A stretch of 64,000 nt of DNA from Cyanobium sp. CZS48M (GTDB lineage: Bacteria > Cyanobacteriota > Cyanobacteriia > PCC-6307 > Cyanobiaceae), in contig JAUCZK010000007.1 of NCBI GenBank assembly GCA_030373145.1, positions 49,400 through 113,399 on the forward strand, given 5' to 3'. The notes beneath the pieces are model-generated. The model ran no database searches, had not been told where the DNA came from, and was given only the letters and a program-made list of their open reading frames with translations. Of the stretch, positions 11,029 to 21,256 are shown one piece after another. A program made the position numbers and the translations under genes. Position 1 is the stretch's first letter. Each line of letters opens with the position of its first letter.

Positions 11029-12987
11029 ATGGTCCGCTCGGATCAGGCCACGATCACCGGGGACACGATCGCCGAACAAACCAGCGACCCCGAGGAACTC
11101 AGCGACTTCATCGAAGCCGCCGGTCTGCTGAGCTACGACCCGCAGACCATCTCGCGGATCTACACCGGCCACCCCCAGCGCTTGCTGCGGCGTCTGTGGC
11201 AAACCATCGTGCCCATCAGCCTGTTCCTGATCGGCGTGGGCTTCGACAAATTTCTGGGAGCGCTCAACAACGAAGAACGTGCCCGGGCAAGGGCACGGGA
11301 ATGCGCTGAGCTCCTGGCAGAGCTGGGTCCGGCCTTCATCAAGGCCGGGCAGGCCCTCTCCACGAGACCAGACATCATCCCGCCGCTGCTGCTGGAGGAA
11401 CTGGCCCAGCTACAGGATCAGCTGCCGGGCTTCGAGAGTTCCCTGGCGATGGCCTGCATTGAGGAAGACCTCGGCGCCCCGGTGAACAGCCTGTTTCAGC
11501 AACTGGATCGGGAGCCGATCTCAGCGGCCTCCCTGGGCCAGGTGCACCGGGGGGTACTGCTCAGCGGCGAGGCCGTGGCGGTGAAGGTGCAGCGGCCAGG
11601 GCTGCGCGAGCAGATCACGCTCGATCTCTACATCGTGCGCCAGATCGCCGCCTGGCTGAACCAGAACGTACGCCTGATCCGCAGCGATCTGGTGGCCCTG
11701 ATCGATGAGCTCGGCAAACGGGTCTTCGAGGAGATGGACTACCTCAACGAAGCCAGCAACGCCGAACATTTCGCACGCCTGCATCAGCACAATCCCCGCA
11801 TCGCCGTGCCGCGCATTTACCGCGAAGTCACCAGCCGTCGGGTGCTGACGATGGAGTGGATGGATGGGGTGAAGCTCACCAACCTGGAGGCAGTGCGCTC
11901 GCTGGGGATCGACCCTGATGAGATGGTGCAGATCGGAGTGAACTGCAGCCTGCAGCAATTGCTGGAGCATGGTTTTTTTCATGCGGATCCCCACCCCGGC
12001 AACCTGCTGGCCCTGCCCGATGGCCGGCTGGCCTATCTCGATTTCGGCATGATGAGCGAGGTGAGCCGCGAGTCGAGAACTGGTCTGATCCAGGCCGTGG
12101 TGCATATGGTGAACCGCAACTTCACCTCCCTCTCGCGTGATTTCGTCAACCTGGGATTCCTCGGGGAGGAGGTGAATCTCGAACCGATCGTGCCGGCCTT
12201 CGAGAGTGTCTTCGGCCAGGCCCTGGAGATGGGTGTCAGCCGCATGGATTTCAAGGCCGTCACCGATGACCTCTCGGGGGTGATGTACCGCTTCCCCTTC
12301 CAGGTACCGCCTTACTACGCCCTGATCATCCGCTCCCTGGTGACGCTGGAGGGCATCGCCCTGAGCGTGGACCCCGACTTCAAGATCCTCGGCGCCGCCT
12401 ACCCCTACTTCGCCCGCCGGCTGATGGAGGACCCGGATCCGGCCCTGCGCAGCAGCCTGCGCGAAATGCTCTTCGACGGCGAGGACTTCCGCTGGCAGCG
12501 GCTGGAGAACCTGGTCAGCAGCGCCTCCCTGCAGGACCAGCTGGACCTGGAGGGGTTGCTGGATCAGGTGATCGACTTTCTCTTCTCCCCCAAGGGCGGC
12601 CTGCTGCGTCAGCAGCTCGTCGATGCCGTGGTGGATCGGGTGGATGCGATCGGCTGGCAGGCCTTCCGCCGCCTGGGCAGCCGCCTGCCGCGCCGCCTGC
12701 AACCGCCGGGACTGCGCAGCCCCCGGCTGGAGAGCCCAGAGGAGGCCCTGCTCAGCCTGGAGCCGGTGCAGCAACTGCTGACGATCCTGAGGGAACTGCC
12801 CGGCTTCGAGCCCCAGCTACTGCTGCGCCGCCTGCCCCGGCTGCTGGGGGAACCGGATCTGCGCCGCATGGGCGTGCAGCTGGCCCAGGGTCTGGCCGAG
12901 CGCAGTGTGGTGCGCCTGCTGCGCGACGTCCTGGTGGCTCCCGAGCTGCGGCAGAGCGCTGTTCTCAGCGCCACCGGCAGCTCTTAG
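11029..12987 (+). CDS. ABC1/UbiB (AarF) atypical kinase family protein
   Basis: A 652-residue member of the ABC1/UbiB kinase-like family, which in bacteria and plastids supports isoprenoid quinone metabolism and lipid homeostasis. Seen: the family motif KAGQALSTRPD near residue 104, the substituted nucleotide loop AASLGQVHRG, AVAVKVQRPG with the ATP-binding lysine near 184, HADPHPGNL near 317 and LDFGMM near 337. A long C-terminal extension (about 200 residues, helical, Leu/Arg rich) is usual in cyanobacterial forms. ATG 11029 is used because upstream in-frame codons overlap recN. The exact substrate is unknown. Confidence 0.9.
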   Translation: MVRSDQATITGDTIAEQTSDPEELSDFIEAAGLLSYDPQTISRIYTGHPQRLLRRLWQTIVPISLFLIGVGFDKFLGALNNEERARARARECAELLAELGPAFIKAGQALSTRPDIIPPLLLEELAQLQDQLPGFESSLAMACIEEDLGAPVNSLFQQLDREPISAASLGQVHRGVLLSGEAVAVKVQRPGLREQITLDLYIVRQIAAWLNQNVRLIRSDLVALIDELGKRVFEEMDYLNEASNAEHFARLHQHNPRIAVPRIYREVTSRRVLTMEWMDGVKLTNLEAVRSLGIDPDEMVQIGVNCSLQQLLEHGFFHADPHPGNLLALPDGRLAYLDFGMMSEVSRESRTGLIQAVVHMVNRNFTSLSRDFVNLGFLGEEVNLEPIVPAFESVFGQALEMGVSRMDFKAVTDDLSGVMYRFPFQVPPYYALIIRSLVTLEGIALSVDPDFKILGAAYPYFARRLMEDPDPALRSSLREMLFDGEDFRWQRLENLVSSASLQDQLDLEGLLDQVIDFLFSPKGGLLRQQLVDAVVDRVDAIGWQAFRRLGSRLPRRLQPPGLRSPRLESPEEALLSLEPVQQLLTILRELPGFEPQLLLRRLPRLLGEPDLRRMGVQLAQGLAERSVVRLLRDVLVAPELRQSAVLSATGSS

Positions 12988-13014
12988 AGTCGATCGATCA
13001 CCAGGCTGCAGCTC

Positions 13015-13638
13015 TTGGCCCGTTCGCCCAAACTCCTGGCCGTCCTGCTGGGGCTTTCGCTGAGTGCAGCAACCCCAGGACTGCAGGCGCAGGCTGCCCA
13101 GCAGGTGGTGTTCGTGAGTGGCGCCTTCCGCCGCTCGATTCCGGTCGCCGACCTGGAGCACCTGGCCCAGACAGGGGAGGCCCGCGGGCTGCTGGGCGAT
13201 GTGATGCGCTTCAGCAATCAGGATCCGGCCTCGGTGTCCAAGCTGCTCAACCAGCAACTCTCACTGCCGCTGGTGCTCACCAGCCGACTGCTCTCGACCC
13301 GGATCGGCGAAGCCCTGCTGCAGCGGCTGGCAACAATCTTCTCCCCCTTGCGGGCGCCCCATAAAGGGGTCCAGGCCATCCGCGGCGCCCTGATCACGGG
13401 TCTGGCCAATGGCAACGGCAGCCTCAGCGCCACCGGCTTCCTGCAGGCCTATCCGTCTCCGGACCTGGCCGTGAACATTCCCGCCCTGCTGGGGGTGATC
13501 AGCAAAGCGAGCTCGATTTCCGATTTGGTGCGCTTCTTCTCGGAATCGCCGCTCGACGGCCTGCGCGGCGATGGAACCGCCAAACCCGGCAGCGGCGATC
13601 ACGATCAGCCCACAGCCACACCAGTGCCCACCCCCTGA
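13015..13638 (+). CDS. Stand-alone DUF1400 protein, probably exported
   Basis: A 207-residue product with a signal-peptide-like start (residues 1-26, ending around LQAQAAQ) followed by a DUF1400-type helical domain to about residue 180, then a polar Pro/Thr tail. In the family this domain normally precedes an alpha/beta hydrolase, as in the gene at 4600-6174; here no hydrolase domain follows. The only early start is TTG 13015. It follows the UbiB-kinase gene by 27 bp and may share its transcript. Function unknown. Confidence 0.68.
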   Translation: MARSPKLLAVLLGLSLSAATPGLQAQAAQQVVFVSGAFRRSIPVADLEHLAQTGEARGLLGDVMRFSNQDPASVSKLLNQQLSLPLVLTSRLLSTRIGEALLQRLATIFSPLRAPHKGVQAIRGALITGLANGNGSLSATGFLQAYPSPDLAVNIPALLGVISKASSISDLVRFFSESPLDGLRGDGTAKPGSGDHDQPTATPVPTP

Positions 13639-13711
13639 GCCGGCAAACCAACGCCCGGAAGCAGCCAGGAACCGGCCGCGTAGATTCACTTCAGCCTGAC
13701 CCCCTGCCGAC

Positions 13712-14815
13712 GTGCCCCTGCTTTCAGCTCTTCGGCGACTGGGCCAGCAGCCCACGATGCAGGACTGGCCGGGGTTGATCGAGGCCTACCGGCGCTGGTT
13801 GCCTGTGAGCGACTCCACGCCGGTGATCACCCTGCGCGAAGGGGCCACCCCCCTGATCCCGGCGCCGGCGGTGTCGGCGCGGCTGGGCCGCGGCATCAAG
13901 GTATTCCTCAAATACGACGGCCTGAACCCCACCGGCAGCTTCAAGGACCGGGGGATGACGATGGCGGTGAGCAAGGCGAAGGAAGCTGGCGCCGAAGCGG
14001 TGATCTGCGCCAGCACCGGCAACACCAGCGCCGCGGCCGCCGCCTATGCCCGCCGCGGCGGCATGCGCGCCTTCGTGCTGATCCCTGACGGCTATGTGGC
14101 CCAGGGCAAGCTGGCCCAGGCTCTGGTGTACGGGGCTGAGGTGCTGGCGGTGAAGGGGAACTTCGATCGGGCCCTGGCGATCGTGCGCGAGGTGGCCGAC
14201 ACCTACCCGGTGACCCTGGTGAATTCGCTCAACCCCTACCGCCTGCAGGGACAGAAGACCGCCGCCTTCGAGGTGGTCGATGCCCTCGGTGACGCCCCCG
14301 ACTGGCTCTGCATCCCCATGGGCAACGCCGGCAACATCAGTGCCTACTGGATGGGCTTCCAGGAGTACCGGCAGGCCGGCCACAGCCGGAGGCTGCCCCG
14401 GATGATGGGCTTCCAGGCCAGTGGATCCGCTCCGTTGGTGCTGGGTCACACGGTGGAGCAACCGGACACCATCGCCACAGCGATCCGCATCGGCAATCCC
14501 GCCAACCGCGAGAAGGCCCTTGCCGTGCGTGAGCAGAGCGGCGGCAGCTTCCATGCCGTCACCGACCAGGACATCCTCGAGGCCTACCAGCTGCTGGGCC
14601 GGGAGGAAGGGGTGTTCTGTGAACCGGCCAGTGCCGCCTCGGTGGCGGGTCTGCTGCAGCAGGCGGAGCAGGTGCCCACTGGCGCCACGGTGGTGTGTGT
14701 GCTCACAGGCAACGGCCTGAAGGATCCCAACACGGCCATCGACAACTGCGACGGGGCCTTCCATGCCGGCCTGGCCCCCGAAGTGGATGTGGTGGCCAAG
14801 GTGATGGGCTTCTGA
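13712..14815 (+). CDS. thrC: Threonine synthase
   Basis: ThrC converts O-phospho-L-homoserine to threonine with pyridoxal phosphate. The 367-residue product is of the shorter bacterial/cyanobacterial class. The PLP lysine lies in [11 protein letters not shown], near residue 76. [15 protein letters not shown] and the glycine-rich [13 protein letters not shown] are the phosphate and substrate loops. The longest frame starts at GTG 13712; ATG 13757 (MQDWPG) is a good alternative. A strong terminator follows directly. Confidence 0.95.
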   Translation: MPLLSALRRLGQQPTMQDWPGLIEAYRRWLPVSDSTPVITLREGATPLIPAPAVSARLGRGIKVFLKYDGLNPTGSFKDRGMTMAVSKAKEAGAEAVICASTGNTSAAAAAYARRGGMRAFVLIPDGYVAQGKLAQALVYGAEVLAVKGNFDRALAIVREVADTYPVTLVNSLNPYRLQGQKTAAFEVVDALGDAPDWLCIPMGNAGNISAYWMGFQEYRQAGHSRRLPRMMGFQASGSAPLVLGHTVEQPDTIATAIRIGNPANREKALAVREQSGGSFHAVTDQDILEAYQLLGREEGVFCEPASAASVAGLLQQAEQVPTGATVVCVLTGNGLKDPNTAIDNCDGAFHAGLAPEVDVVAKVMGF

Positions 14816-14845
14816 GCCAGGACAGCTGACCCCAACCATCCACCC

Positions 14846-14880
14846 AGCCCCATGCCGGACGTTCCGGCATGGGGCTTTTT
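14846..14880 (+). terminator. Intrinsic terminator after thrC
   Basis: A perfect 14-bp stem AGCCCCATGCCGGA, loop CGT, TCCGGCATGGGGCT, followed by a T run. It lies about 30 bp after the thrC stop and closes that transcription unit before the origin candidate. Confidence 0.93.
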
Positions 14881-15279
14881 GTTGCGGTGTCACTGGCCAA
14901 AGCGTCCACAGGAAAAGTCGCCTCCAGGCGGGGAGAACCGGGGCCAAGCGCGCGCCCCTGAAACGCTGACGTTTTCCCCAGATCCGGGAAAGAGTGGAAA
15001 ACCCTGATTTCGGTGATTTTTCTCTGGAGAATTCCGCAGTCCTGATCGCAAGAACTTCAGTCCAGCACTGAGGCGCTGAACTTTTCCACCTTTTCCCCAG
15101 CCCCTACGACTACGGATTGGATTTGTTTTCTTTTCAATGAATCCAAAACCAGTAACAGGATTGGGGAAAGGGCAGGGGGAAAGCGGTTCCAGCAGGCGGG
15201 CTCTCGTTGCGCTTCGGGCAGTGGTGTGGAAGCGTGGTGGGGCCCTTGGCGGGGTTGTTCTCTCTGGAGTCATGTCGCG
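14881..15279. other. Candidate chromosomal origin of replication (oriC) upstream of dnaN
   Basis: A gene-free stretch of about 400 bp between the thrC terminator and dnaN. It carries 9-mers close to the DnaA box TTTTCCACA/TTATCCACA: TTTTCCCCA 14972-14980, AGTGGAAAA 14993-15001 (reverse strand TTTTCCACT), TTTTCCACC 15082-15090 directly followed by TTTTCCCCA 15091-15099, and TGGGGAAAG 15162-15170 on the reverse strand. Between them (about 15107-15160) the sequence is clearly more A+T rich than its surroundings, as expected of an unwinding region. Position next to dnaN matches known cyanobacterial origins. No box is a perfect consensus match. Confidence 0.62.
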
Positions 15280-16422
15280 ATGAAGCTGGTCTGCTCTCAG
15301 GCGGAACTGAGCGCCAGCCTTCAGCTGGTCAGCCGTGCCGTGGCCTCACGTCCCACCCATCCGGTGCTGGCCAACGTGCTGCTCACCGCCGATGCCGGCA
15401 CCGGCCGGCTCAGCCTCACCGGTTTCGACCTCAGCCTCGGCATCCAGACCAGCCTCAGCGCTTCCGTGGAGAGCAGTGGCACGATCACACTGCCGTCGCG
15501 GCTCTTCGGTGAAATCGTTTCCCGGCTCTCCAGCGACAGCCCGATCAGCCTCAGCTGTGAGGAAGGCCAGGAGCAGGTGGAACTCACCAGCCGCTCCGGC
15601 AGTTATCAGATGCGCGGGCTCTCCGCTGAGGACTTTCCCGATCTGCCCCTCGTTCAGACCGGAACGCCCCTGCGCCTGCAACCGGAGGCTCTGGTGAAGG
15701 GGCTGCGGGCCACGCTGTTTGCCAGCAGCGGCGATGAGGCCAAGCAGTTGCTCACCGGGGTGCACCTGGGCCTGGCGGATCAACATCTGGAGTGCGCCGC
15801 CACCGATGGGCACCGTCTCTCGGTGCTGCGTCTGGAGAAGGCCTTCTCCGGCGCTGAAGACGGCAGTGAGCCCTTCGCTGTGACCGTGCCGGCCCGCTCC
15901 CTGCGGGAGCTGGAGCGGCTGCTCTCCGCCTGCAGCAGTGATGATCCGGTCAGCCTGTACTGCGACCGGGGACAGGTGGTGTTTCTCTGGGCTGACCAGG
16001 TGCTCACCAGCCGCAGCCTCGATGGCACCTACCCCAACTACCGCCAGCTGATTCCCGAGCGCTTCAGCCGCACCCTGGAGCTGGATCGCCGGGGCTTCGT
16101 CCAGGCGCTTGAGCGGGTGGCAGTGCTGGCCGACCAACACAACAACGTCGTCAAGCTCAGCAGTGATCCCGCCAGTGGTCAGCTGCACATCAGCGCCGAC
16201 GCCCAGGATGTGGGCAGCGGCTCTGAAGACCTGCCGGCGGTGATCAGCGGTGATCCGATCGAGATCGCCTTCAACGTCCGCTACGTGCTCGATGGGCTCA
16301 AGGCGATGACGCCTGAGCGGGTGGAGTTGCGCTGCAATGCCCCCACCACCCCGGCAGTCCTCACCTCCGCGCAGGATCCCAGCTTCACCTACCTGGTGAT
16401 GCCCGTTCAGATCCGCAGCTGA
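15280..16422 (+). CDS. dnaN: DNA polymerase III beta subunit (sliding clamp)
   Basis: The beta clamp encircles DNA and holds the replicative polymerase. The 380-residue product has the three-fold repeated clamp domains. It starts MKLVCSQAELSASLQLVSRA at ATG 15280 and has the family motifs ATDGHRLS near residue 182 and a C-terminal YLVMPVQIRS, usual for the polymerase-binding surface. An in-frame upstream ATG-like extension is rejected because homologues begin MKLVCSQ. The downstream gene starts only 4 bp later. Confidence 0.97.
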   Translation: MKLVCSQAELSASLQLVSRAVASRPTHPVLANVLLTADAGTGRLSLTGFDLSLGIQTSLSASVESSGTITLPSRLFGEIVSRLSSDSPISLSCEEGQEQVELTSRSGSYQMRGLSAEDFPDLPLVQTGTPLRLQPEALVKGLRATLFASSGDEAKQLLTGVHLGLADQHLECAATDGHRLSVLRLEKAFSGAEDGSEPFAVTVPARSLRELERLLSACSSDDPVSLYCDRGQVVFLWADQVLTSRSLDGTYPNYRQLIPERFSRTLELDRRGFVQALERVAVLADQHNNVVKLSSDPASGQLHISADAQDVGSGSEDLPAVISGDPIEIAFNVRYVLDGLKAMTPERVELRCNAPTTPAVLTSAQDPSFTYLVMPVQIRS

Positions 16423-16426
16423 GGCC

Positions 16427-17221
16427 GTGACTCTGCCCGAGCAACTGCTGCTCAGCGACCTGTTGCGGCGCCGGGTGCGCTGCCACCAGGGGATCGACCA
16501 CGGCGCCGGTCTGCAGGGCTGGATGCATCCACCGGTGCACCGTCTGCTGGGCTGGGTGAGCAAGCCGTCTGCCTTCGGCAGCCGCCGGCTGGTGTGGCGC
16601 CTGAACCAGCTGCGCGGCCTCAGCGACCAGGAGGCGCTGGTGCAGGGAGACCCAGCGGACACCGACCCCGCCACCCTGGAGCGCTTGCCCACCCTCTTCG
16701 ACGCAGCCCTGCTGGGAGCCGACAGCCAACTGCTGGGGGTGATCGCCGACGCCAATGTGGAGGTGCGCAGCGGCCGCATCGTCAGTTACTTGGTGGCCCG
16801 CAGTGATCCGCGCCTGCCAGGCAGCAGCCGATGGCTGCTCTCGCCCGAGCGCATCGTTGATCAGCAGCCCGGGCAGGTGATGACGGCCCTGCAGGGCCTC
16901 GATGATCTGCCCCTGGCCCGCGCCAGCGTGCGCCAGGAGTTGCTGCGGCGCTCCCGCCGCTGGAAGGAGCAGTTCGATGAGGTGGGCGGACGCTTCGAGG
17001 AGCGGCTGGAGGGCTGGCTGGAGGAGCCCCCCTGGCAGGAGCCGTCCTGGCAGGAGCCAGAACCCCTCGACGCACGCGAGGACTGGGATGACCCCGAGGC
17101 TTGGGGCGAGCCCCTGCGGCAGGATTCGGCCGATTCGGCCGCGCCCCGGCGCCGGCCGGAGCCAAGGCGCCCTCAGCCCCTTGATGGTGATCCGCCCGAA
17201 CCGGAGGATCCCTGGATCTGA
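16427..17221 (+). CDS. PRC-barrel domain protein
   Basis: A 264-residue protein starting at GTG 16427, in the slot next to dnaN usual for picocyanobacteria. Two PRC-barrel-like blocks can be seen: residues about 5-75 (LLLSDLLRR...RRLVWRLNQL) and about 85-140 (LLGVIADANVEVRSGRIVSYLVA). PRC barrels occur in photosynthetic reaction-centre H subunits and in RNA-processing factors. The C-terminal third is rich in Trp, Glu and Pro, with a near-repeat PPWQEP/PSWQEP. Function unknown; a scaffold or ribosome-linked role is only inference. Confidence 0.75.
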   Translation: MTLPEQLLLSDLLRRRVRCHQGIDHGAGLQGWMHPPVHRLLGWVSKPSAFGSRRLVWRLNQLRGLSDQEALVQGDPADTDPATLERLPTLFDAALLGADSQLLGVIADANVEVRSGRIVSYLVARSDPRLPGSSRWLLSPERIVDQQPGQVMTALQGLDDLPLARASVRQELLRRSRRWKEQFDEVGGRFEERLEGWLEEPPWQEPSWQEPEPLDAREDWDDPEAWGEPLRQDSADSAAPRRRPEPRRPQPLDGDPPEPEDPWI

Positions 17222-17285
17222 ACTCCCGCCGCGGCGGGCCTGGGCCCCGGGCTCGGCCACACTGGAGCCCTGCTGAGTCCCCGCT

Positions 17286-19661
17286 GTGGTTGCCACACCC
17301 TCCTTCCCGGTCGCCGAGGCCCTGCGCCAGGAGGGACTCAGCCAGGCCGACTACGACGAGATCTGCCGCCGGCTGGGCCGGGATCCCAACCGCGCCGAGC
17401 TGGGCATGTTCGGGGTGATGTGGTCGGAGCACTGCTGCTACCGCAACTCCAGGCCACTACTCCAGGGTTTCCCCACCAGTGGGCCACGCATCTTGGTGGG
17501 CCCCGGCGAGAACGCCGGTGTGGTCGACCTGGGCGAGGGCCAGCGACTGGCCTTCAAAATCGAGAGCCACAACCACCCCTCGGCGGTGGAGCCGTTTCAG
17601 GGGGCGGCCACCGGCGTGGGCGGCATCCTGCGCGACATCTTCACCATGGGGGCCCGGCCGATCGCCCTGCTCAATGCCCTGCGCTTCGGCCCCCTCGACG
17701 ACGAGCGCAATGTGGGTCTGATGGAGGGGGTGGTGGCCGGCATCGCCCACTACGGCAACTGCGTGGGCGTGCCCACCGTGGGCGGTGAGGTGGCGTTTGA
17801 TCCCAGTTATTCCGGCAACCCCCTGGTGAACGCCATGGCCCTGGGTCTGATGGAAACCGAGGAGATCGTCTGCTCCGGGGCCGTGGGGGTGGGCAATCCG
17901 GTGGTCTACGTGGGCAGCACCACCGGCCGCGACGGCATGGGCGGCGCCAGCTTTGCCTCGGCCGAGCTGAGCGCAGCCTCCCTCGATGACCGCCCGGCGG
18001 TGCAGGTGGGTGACCCCTTCCTGGAGAAGGGGCTGATCGAGGCCTGCCTCGAAGCGTTCCAGAGTGGTGATGTGCTCGCTGCCCAGGACATGGGGGCCGC
18101 TGGCCTCACCTGCAGTTGCTCGGAGATGGCCGCCAAGGGAGGTCTGGGCATTGAGCTGGATCTTGACCGGGTTCCCGCCCGGGAGAGCGGCATGAGCGCC
18201 TACGAGTTCCTGCTCAGCGAATCGCAGGAACGGATGCTGTTCGTGGTCAGGCCGGGTTGCGAGGAGGTCCTGATGGCCCGCTTCCGCCGTTGGGGTCTGC
18301 AGGCCGCCGTGGTGGGTCGCGTGCTGGCCGACAACGTGGTGCGGGTGCTGCAGGGCGGTGCGGTGGCGGCGGAAGTGCCCGCCAGCGCCCTCGCCGATGA
18401 CACTCCGATCAACCACCACGAACTGATCAGCGAGCCGCCGGCCGCCATCCAGGCCCACTGGCGCTGGAGCGAGGCCGAACTGCCCGCCGCCGGTGCTGGC
18501 GGCATCACGCCCGCCGCCGGTCCCCTGGCCGGCCAGCCGCTGACTTGGGGCGCCGTGCTGCTGCACCTGCTCGATGACCCCACCATCGCCAGCAAGCGCT
18601 GGGTCTATCGCCAGTACGACCACCAGGTGCAGGCCAACACGGTGATGCCCCCCGGTGGCGCCGATGCGGCCGTGGTGCGCCTGCGGCCCCAGCGGGGTGA
18701 GGGCGCCATGGACGCCACCAGCCGCGGGGTGGCCGCCACCGTCGACTGCCCCAACCGCTGGGTGGCCCTGGATCCCGAGCGGGGCGCGCTGGCGGCGGTG
18801 GCCGAAGCCGCCCGCAACCTCAGCTGCGTCGGGGCTGAACCCCTGGCGGTCACCGACAACCTCAACTTCCCCTCCCCGGAAACCCCCACCGGCTATTGGC
18901 AGCTGGCCATGGCCTGCCGCGGCCTCTCGCAGGCCTGCCTGGCCCTGGAGACCCCCGTCACCGGCGGCAACGTCTCCCTGTACAACGAAACCCGGCGGCC
19001 TGATGGCAGCCTGCAGCCGATCCACCCCACCCCGGTTGTGGGGATGGTGGGCCTCGTGCACGACCTCGATCACGTCACCGGCCTGGGCTGGCGTGCCCCA
19101 GGCGATCAGATCTGGCTGCTGGGGGTGCCCCTGGCCGCCAGCGACGGCGATGACCGCCTGGCCCTGGCGGCCTCCAGCTACCTGGAGAGCGTCCATGGCC
19201 TGGCCACGGGCCGGCCTCCGCTCACCGACCTGAAGCTGGAGCGGGTGGTGCAAAGCCTGCTGCGCCAGGCGATCACGGCGGGCCTTGTGGCCTCCGCCCA
19301 CGATCTCAGTGATGGGGGCCTGGCGGTGGCGGCCGCTGAGTGCTGTATCGGCTCCGGCCTCGGCGCTGTCCTTGAGCTGGGCGCTGCTGCGGGTCGTCTC
19401 GACCGCCTGCTCTTCGCCGAAGGGGGCGCCAGGATGTTGGTGTCGCTCAGTCCTGATCAGGAGCAGGCCTGGACGCAGCTGCTGGCGGCGCAGCCGCCTC
19501 TGGAATCCGAGCCGCTGGCCACGCCGATCGGCCGGGTGACTGAGGCCGGCACAGCCCTGAGCGTTGAGCACTCTGGTGCCGTTCTGATGGCCGTGGGGGT
19601 GGAGGAGCTGCGCACGAGCTACGAGAACGCCCTGCCGCGCCGACTGGCCGCAGCCGGCTGA
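17286..19661 (+). CDS. purL: Phosphoribosylformylglycinamidine synthase subunit PurL
   Basis: The small-type PurL (791 residues) makes FGAM from FGAR with ATP, using ammonia passed from PurQ with PurS. Seen: [15 protein letters not shown] near residue 45, [14 protein letters not shown] (metal and substrate loop) near 93, the [10 protein letters not shown] helix, and in the second half DNLNFPSPE and [15 protein letters not shown]. Start is GTG 17286. It lies 64 bp after the PRC-barrel gene and 25 bp before purF, so a purLF transcript is likely. Confidence 0.97.
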   Translation: MVATPSFPVAEALRQEGLSQADYDEICRRLGRDPNRAELGMFGVMWSEHCCYRNSRPLLQGFPTSGPRILVGPGENAGVVDLGEGQRLAFKIESHNHPSAVEPFQGAATGVGGILRDIFTMGARPIALLNALRFGPLDDERNVGLMEGVVAGIAHYGNCVGVPTVGGEVAFDPSYSGNPLVNAMALGLMETEEIVCSGAVGVGNPVVYVGSTTGRDGMGGASFASAELSAASLDDRPAVQVGDPFLEKGLIEACLEAFQSGDVLAAQDMGAAGLTCSCSEMAAKGGLGIELDLDRVPARESGMSAYEFLLSESQERMLFVVRPGCEEVLMARFRRWGLQAAVVGRVLADNVVRVLQGGAVAAEVPASALADDTPINHHELISEPPAAIQAHWRWSEAELPAAGAGGITPAAGPLAGQPLTWGAVLLHLLDDPTIASKRWVYRQYDHQVQANTVMPPGGADAAVVRLRPQRGEGAMDATSRGVAATVDCPNRWVALDPERGALAAVAEAARNLSCVGAEPLAVTDNLNFPSPETPTGYWQLAMACRGLSQACLALETPVTGGNVSLYNETRRPDGSLQPIHPTPVVGMVGLVHDLDHVTGLGWRAPGDQIWLLGVPLAASDGDDRLALAASSYLESVHGLATGRPPLTDLKLERVVQSLLRQAITAGLVASAHDLSDGGLAVAAAECCIGSGLGAVLELGAAAGRLDRLLFAEGGARMLVSLSPDQEQAWTQLLAAQPPLESEPLATPIGRVTEAGTALSVEHSGAVLMAVGVEELRTSYENALPRRLAAAG

Positions 19662-19686
19662 GGCACAATGCAAAGGTAAAAGAAAG

Positions 19687-21183
19687 GTGAACGGGCCTGT
19701 GGCAAGCGCGCACCCCACGCCGGAACGGCCCGACCGGATGGAAGAGGCCTGTGGGGTCTTCGCCGTTTACGCCCCTGGCCAGCAGGTGGCCAACCTCACC
19801 TACTTCGGCCTCTACGCCCTGCAGCACCGCGGTCAGGAGTCAGCTGGCATCGCCGTGTTCAACGGCGACAAGGTGCGCCTGCACAAGGACATGGGCCTGG
19901 TGAGCCAGGTCTTTGATCAGGATGTGCTGGAGCGCATGCCCGGTGATCTGGCTGTGGGCCACAACCGCTATTCCACCACCGGCAGCAGCCGGGTCTGCAA
20001 CGCCCAGCCGGTGGTGCTGATGACCAGGCTCGGCCCGTTCGCGCTCGCCCACAACGGCAATATCGTCAACGTTGAAGATCTGCGCCAGTCCGTTCAGGCC
20101 AGTGAGATCCAGTTCACCTCCACCACCGATTCCGAGCTGATCGCCTTCGCCCTGCAGCACGCCGTCGATGGGGGGCTGGGTTGGGAGGAGGCAATCCGCG
20201 ATGCGGCCGGCCGCTGCCGCGGGGCCTTCAGCCTGGCGATCGGCACCCCTGATGGGCTGTTTGCCCTGCGCGATGGCCATGGCGTGCGGCCCCTGGTCTT
20301 TGGCCACATCGGCGACAAGCACCAGGGCCAGTGGGTGGTGAGCAGCGAGACCTGCGGACTCGACATCATCGGCGCCGCCTACGACGGTGACGTGGGCCCC
20401 GGTGAACTGATCCGTTTCAGCGCCGGGGATCCGCTGCCGGCCCGCCAGCGCTGGTGCGAGGAGCCCACCAAGCTCTGCATCTTCGAGATGATCTACTTCG
20501 CCCGGCCCGATAGCCGCTTCTTCGGCGAATCGCTCTACAGCTATCGCCACCGCATCGGTGAGGTGCTGGCACGGGAAACGGCGGTGGAAGCCGATATCGT
20601 CATCGGCGTGCCCGACTCCGGCATTCCCGCAGCCATCGGTTTTTCCAAGGCCAGCGGCATCCCCTTTGCCGATGGACTGATCAAGAACCGCTATGTGGGC
20701 CGCACCTTCATTCAACCCACCCAGGCGATGCGGGAGGCAGGCATCCGCGTCAAGCTCAATCCCCTTCCCGATGTGCTCTCCGGCAAGCGAGTGCTGGTGA
20801 TCGATGATTCGATCGTGCGCGGCACCACCAGCCGCAAGCTGGTGCAGGCCCTGCGCGACGCCGGTGCCACCGAGGTGCACATGCGCATCAGCTCGCCGCC
20901 GGTCACCCACCCCTGCTTCTACGGCATCGACACCGACAACCAGGACCAACTGATCGCTGCGCGTCTCAATCTCCAGGAGATCACCGATCATCTCCAGGTT
21001 GATTCCCTGGCCTATCTCAGCAAGGAGGGCATGCTCGAAGCCGCCCACGACAACGCCTCCCACTTCTGCACCGCCTGCTTCGATGGCAACTACCCGATCG
21101 AAATGGACGATTCAGTGCGCTCCAGCAAGTTAATGCTTGAGCCCACCGGTATGGCCGCCAAGAATCTGGCCGGAACGATCTGA
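19687..21183 (+). CDS. purF: Amidophosphoribosyltransferase
   Basis: PurF does the first committed purine step, PRPP plus glutamine to phosphoribosylamine. The product begins with a short propeptide ending in MEEA before the catalytic cysteine in CGVFAVYAPG, as in Bacillus-type PurF. ALQHRGQESAGI and the phosphoribosyltransferase loop VLVIDDSIVRGTTSR are present. Cysteines in CIFEMIYFARPDS and FCTACFDG fit a 4Fe-4S cluster. The first start is GTG 19687, but AGAAAGG directly abuts it; GTG 19699 would give a more normal ribosome-binding-site spacing. Confidence 0.97.
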   Translation: MNGPVASAHPTPERPDRMEEACGVFAVYAPGQQVANLTYFGLYALQHRGQESAGIAVFNGDKVRLHKDMGLVSQVFDQDVLERMPGDLAVGHNRYSTTGSSRVCNAQPVVLMTRLGPFALAHNGNIVNVEDLRQSVQASEIQFTSTTDSELIAFALQHAVDGGLGWEEAIRDAAGRCRGAFSLAIGTPDGLFALRDGHGVRPLVFGHIGDKHQGQWVVSSETCGLDIIGAAYDGDVGPGELIRFSAGDPLPARQRWCEEPTKLCIFEMIYFARPDSRFFGESLYSYRHRIGEVLARETAVEADIVIGVPDSGIPAAIGFSKASGIPFADGLIKNRYVGRTFIQPTQAMREAGIRVKLNPLPDVLSGKRVLVIDDSIVRGTTSRKLVQALRDAGATEVHMRISSPPVTHPCFYGIDTDNQDQLIAARLNLQEITDHLQVDSLAYLSKEGMLEAAHDNASHFCTACFDGNYPIEMDDSVRSSKLMLEPTGMAAKNLAGTI

Positions 21184-21256
21184 TCGGGATCAGTCCCAAG
21201 ACCAGGGCTTGATCATCAGGAAACGACACAGCCGCTTTGCCTTCTGTGCTGAGTTG

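Noticed and set aside
17457..19718. A 753-codon open frame on the minus strand opposite purL
   Set aside because: It is an antisense shadow of purL; GC-rich codon bias removes stops from the opposite strand, and its His/Gly/Gln-rich product resembles no protein.
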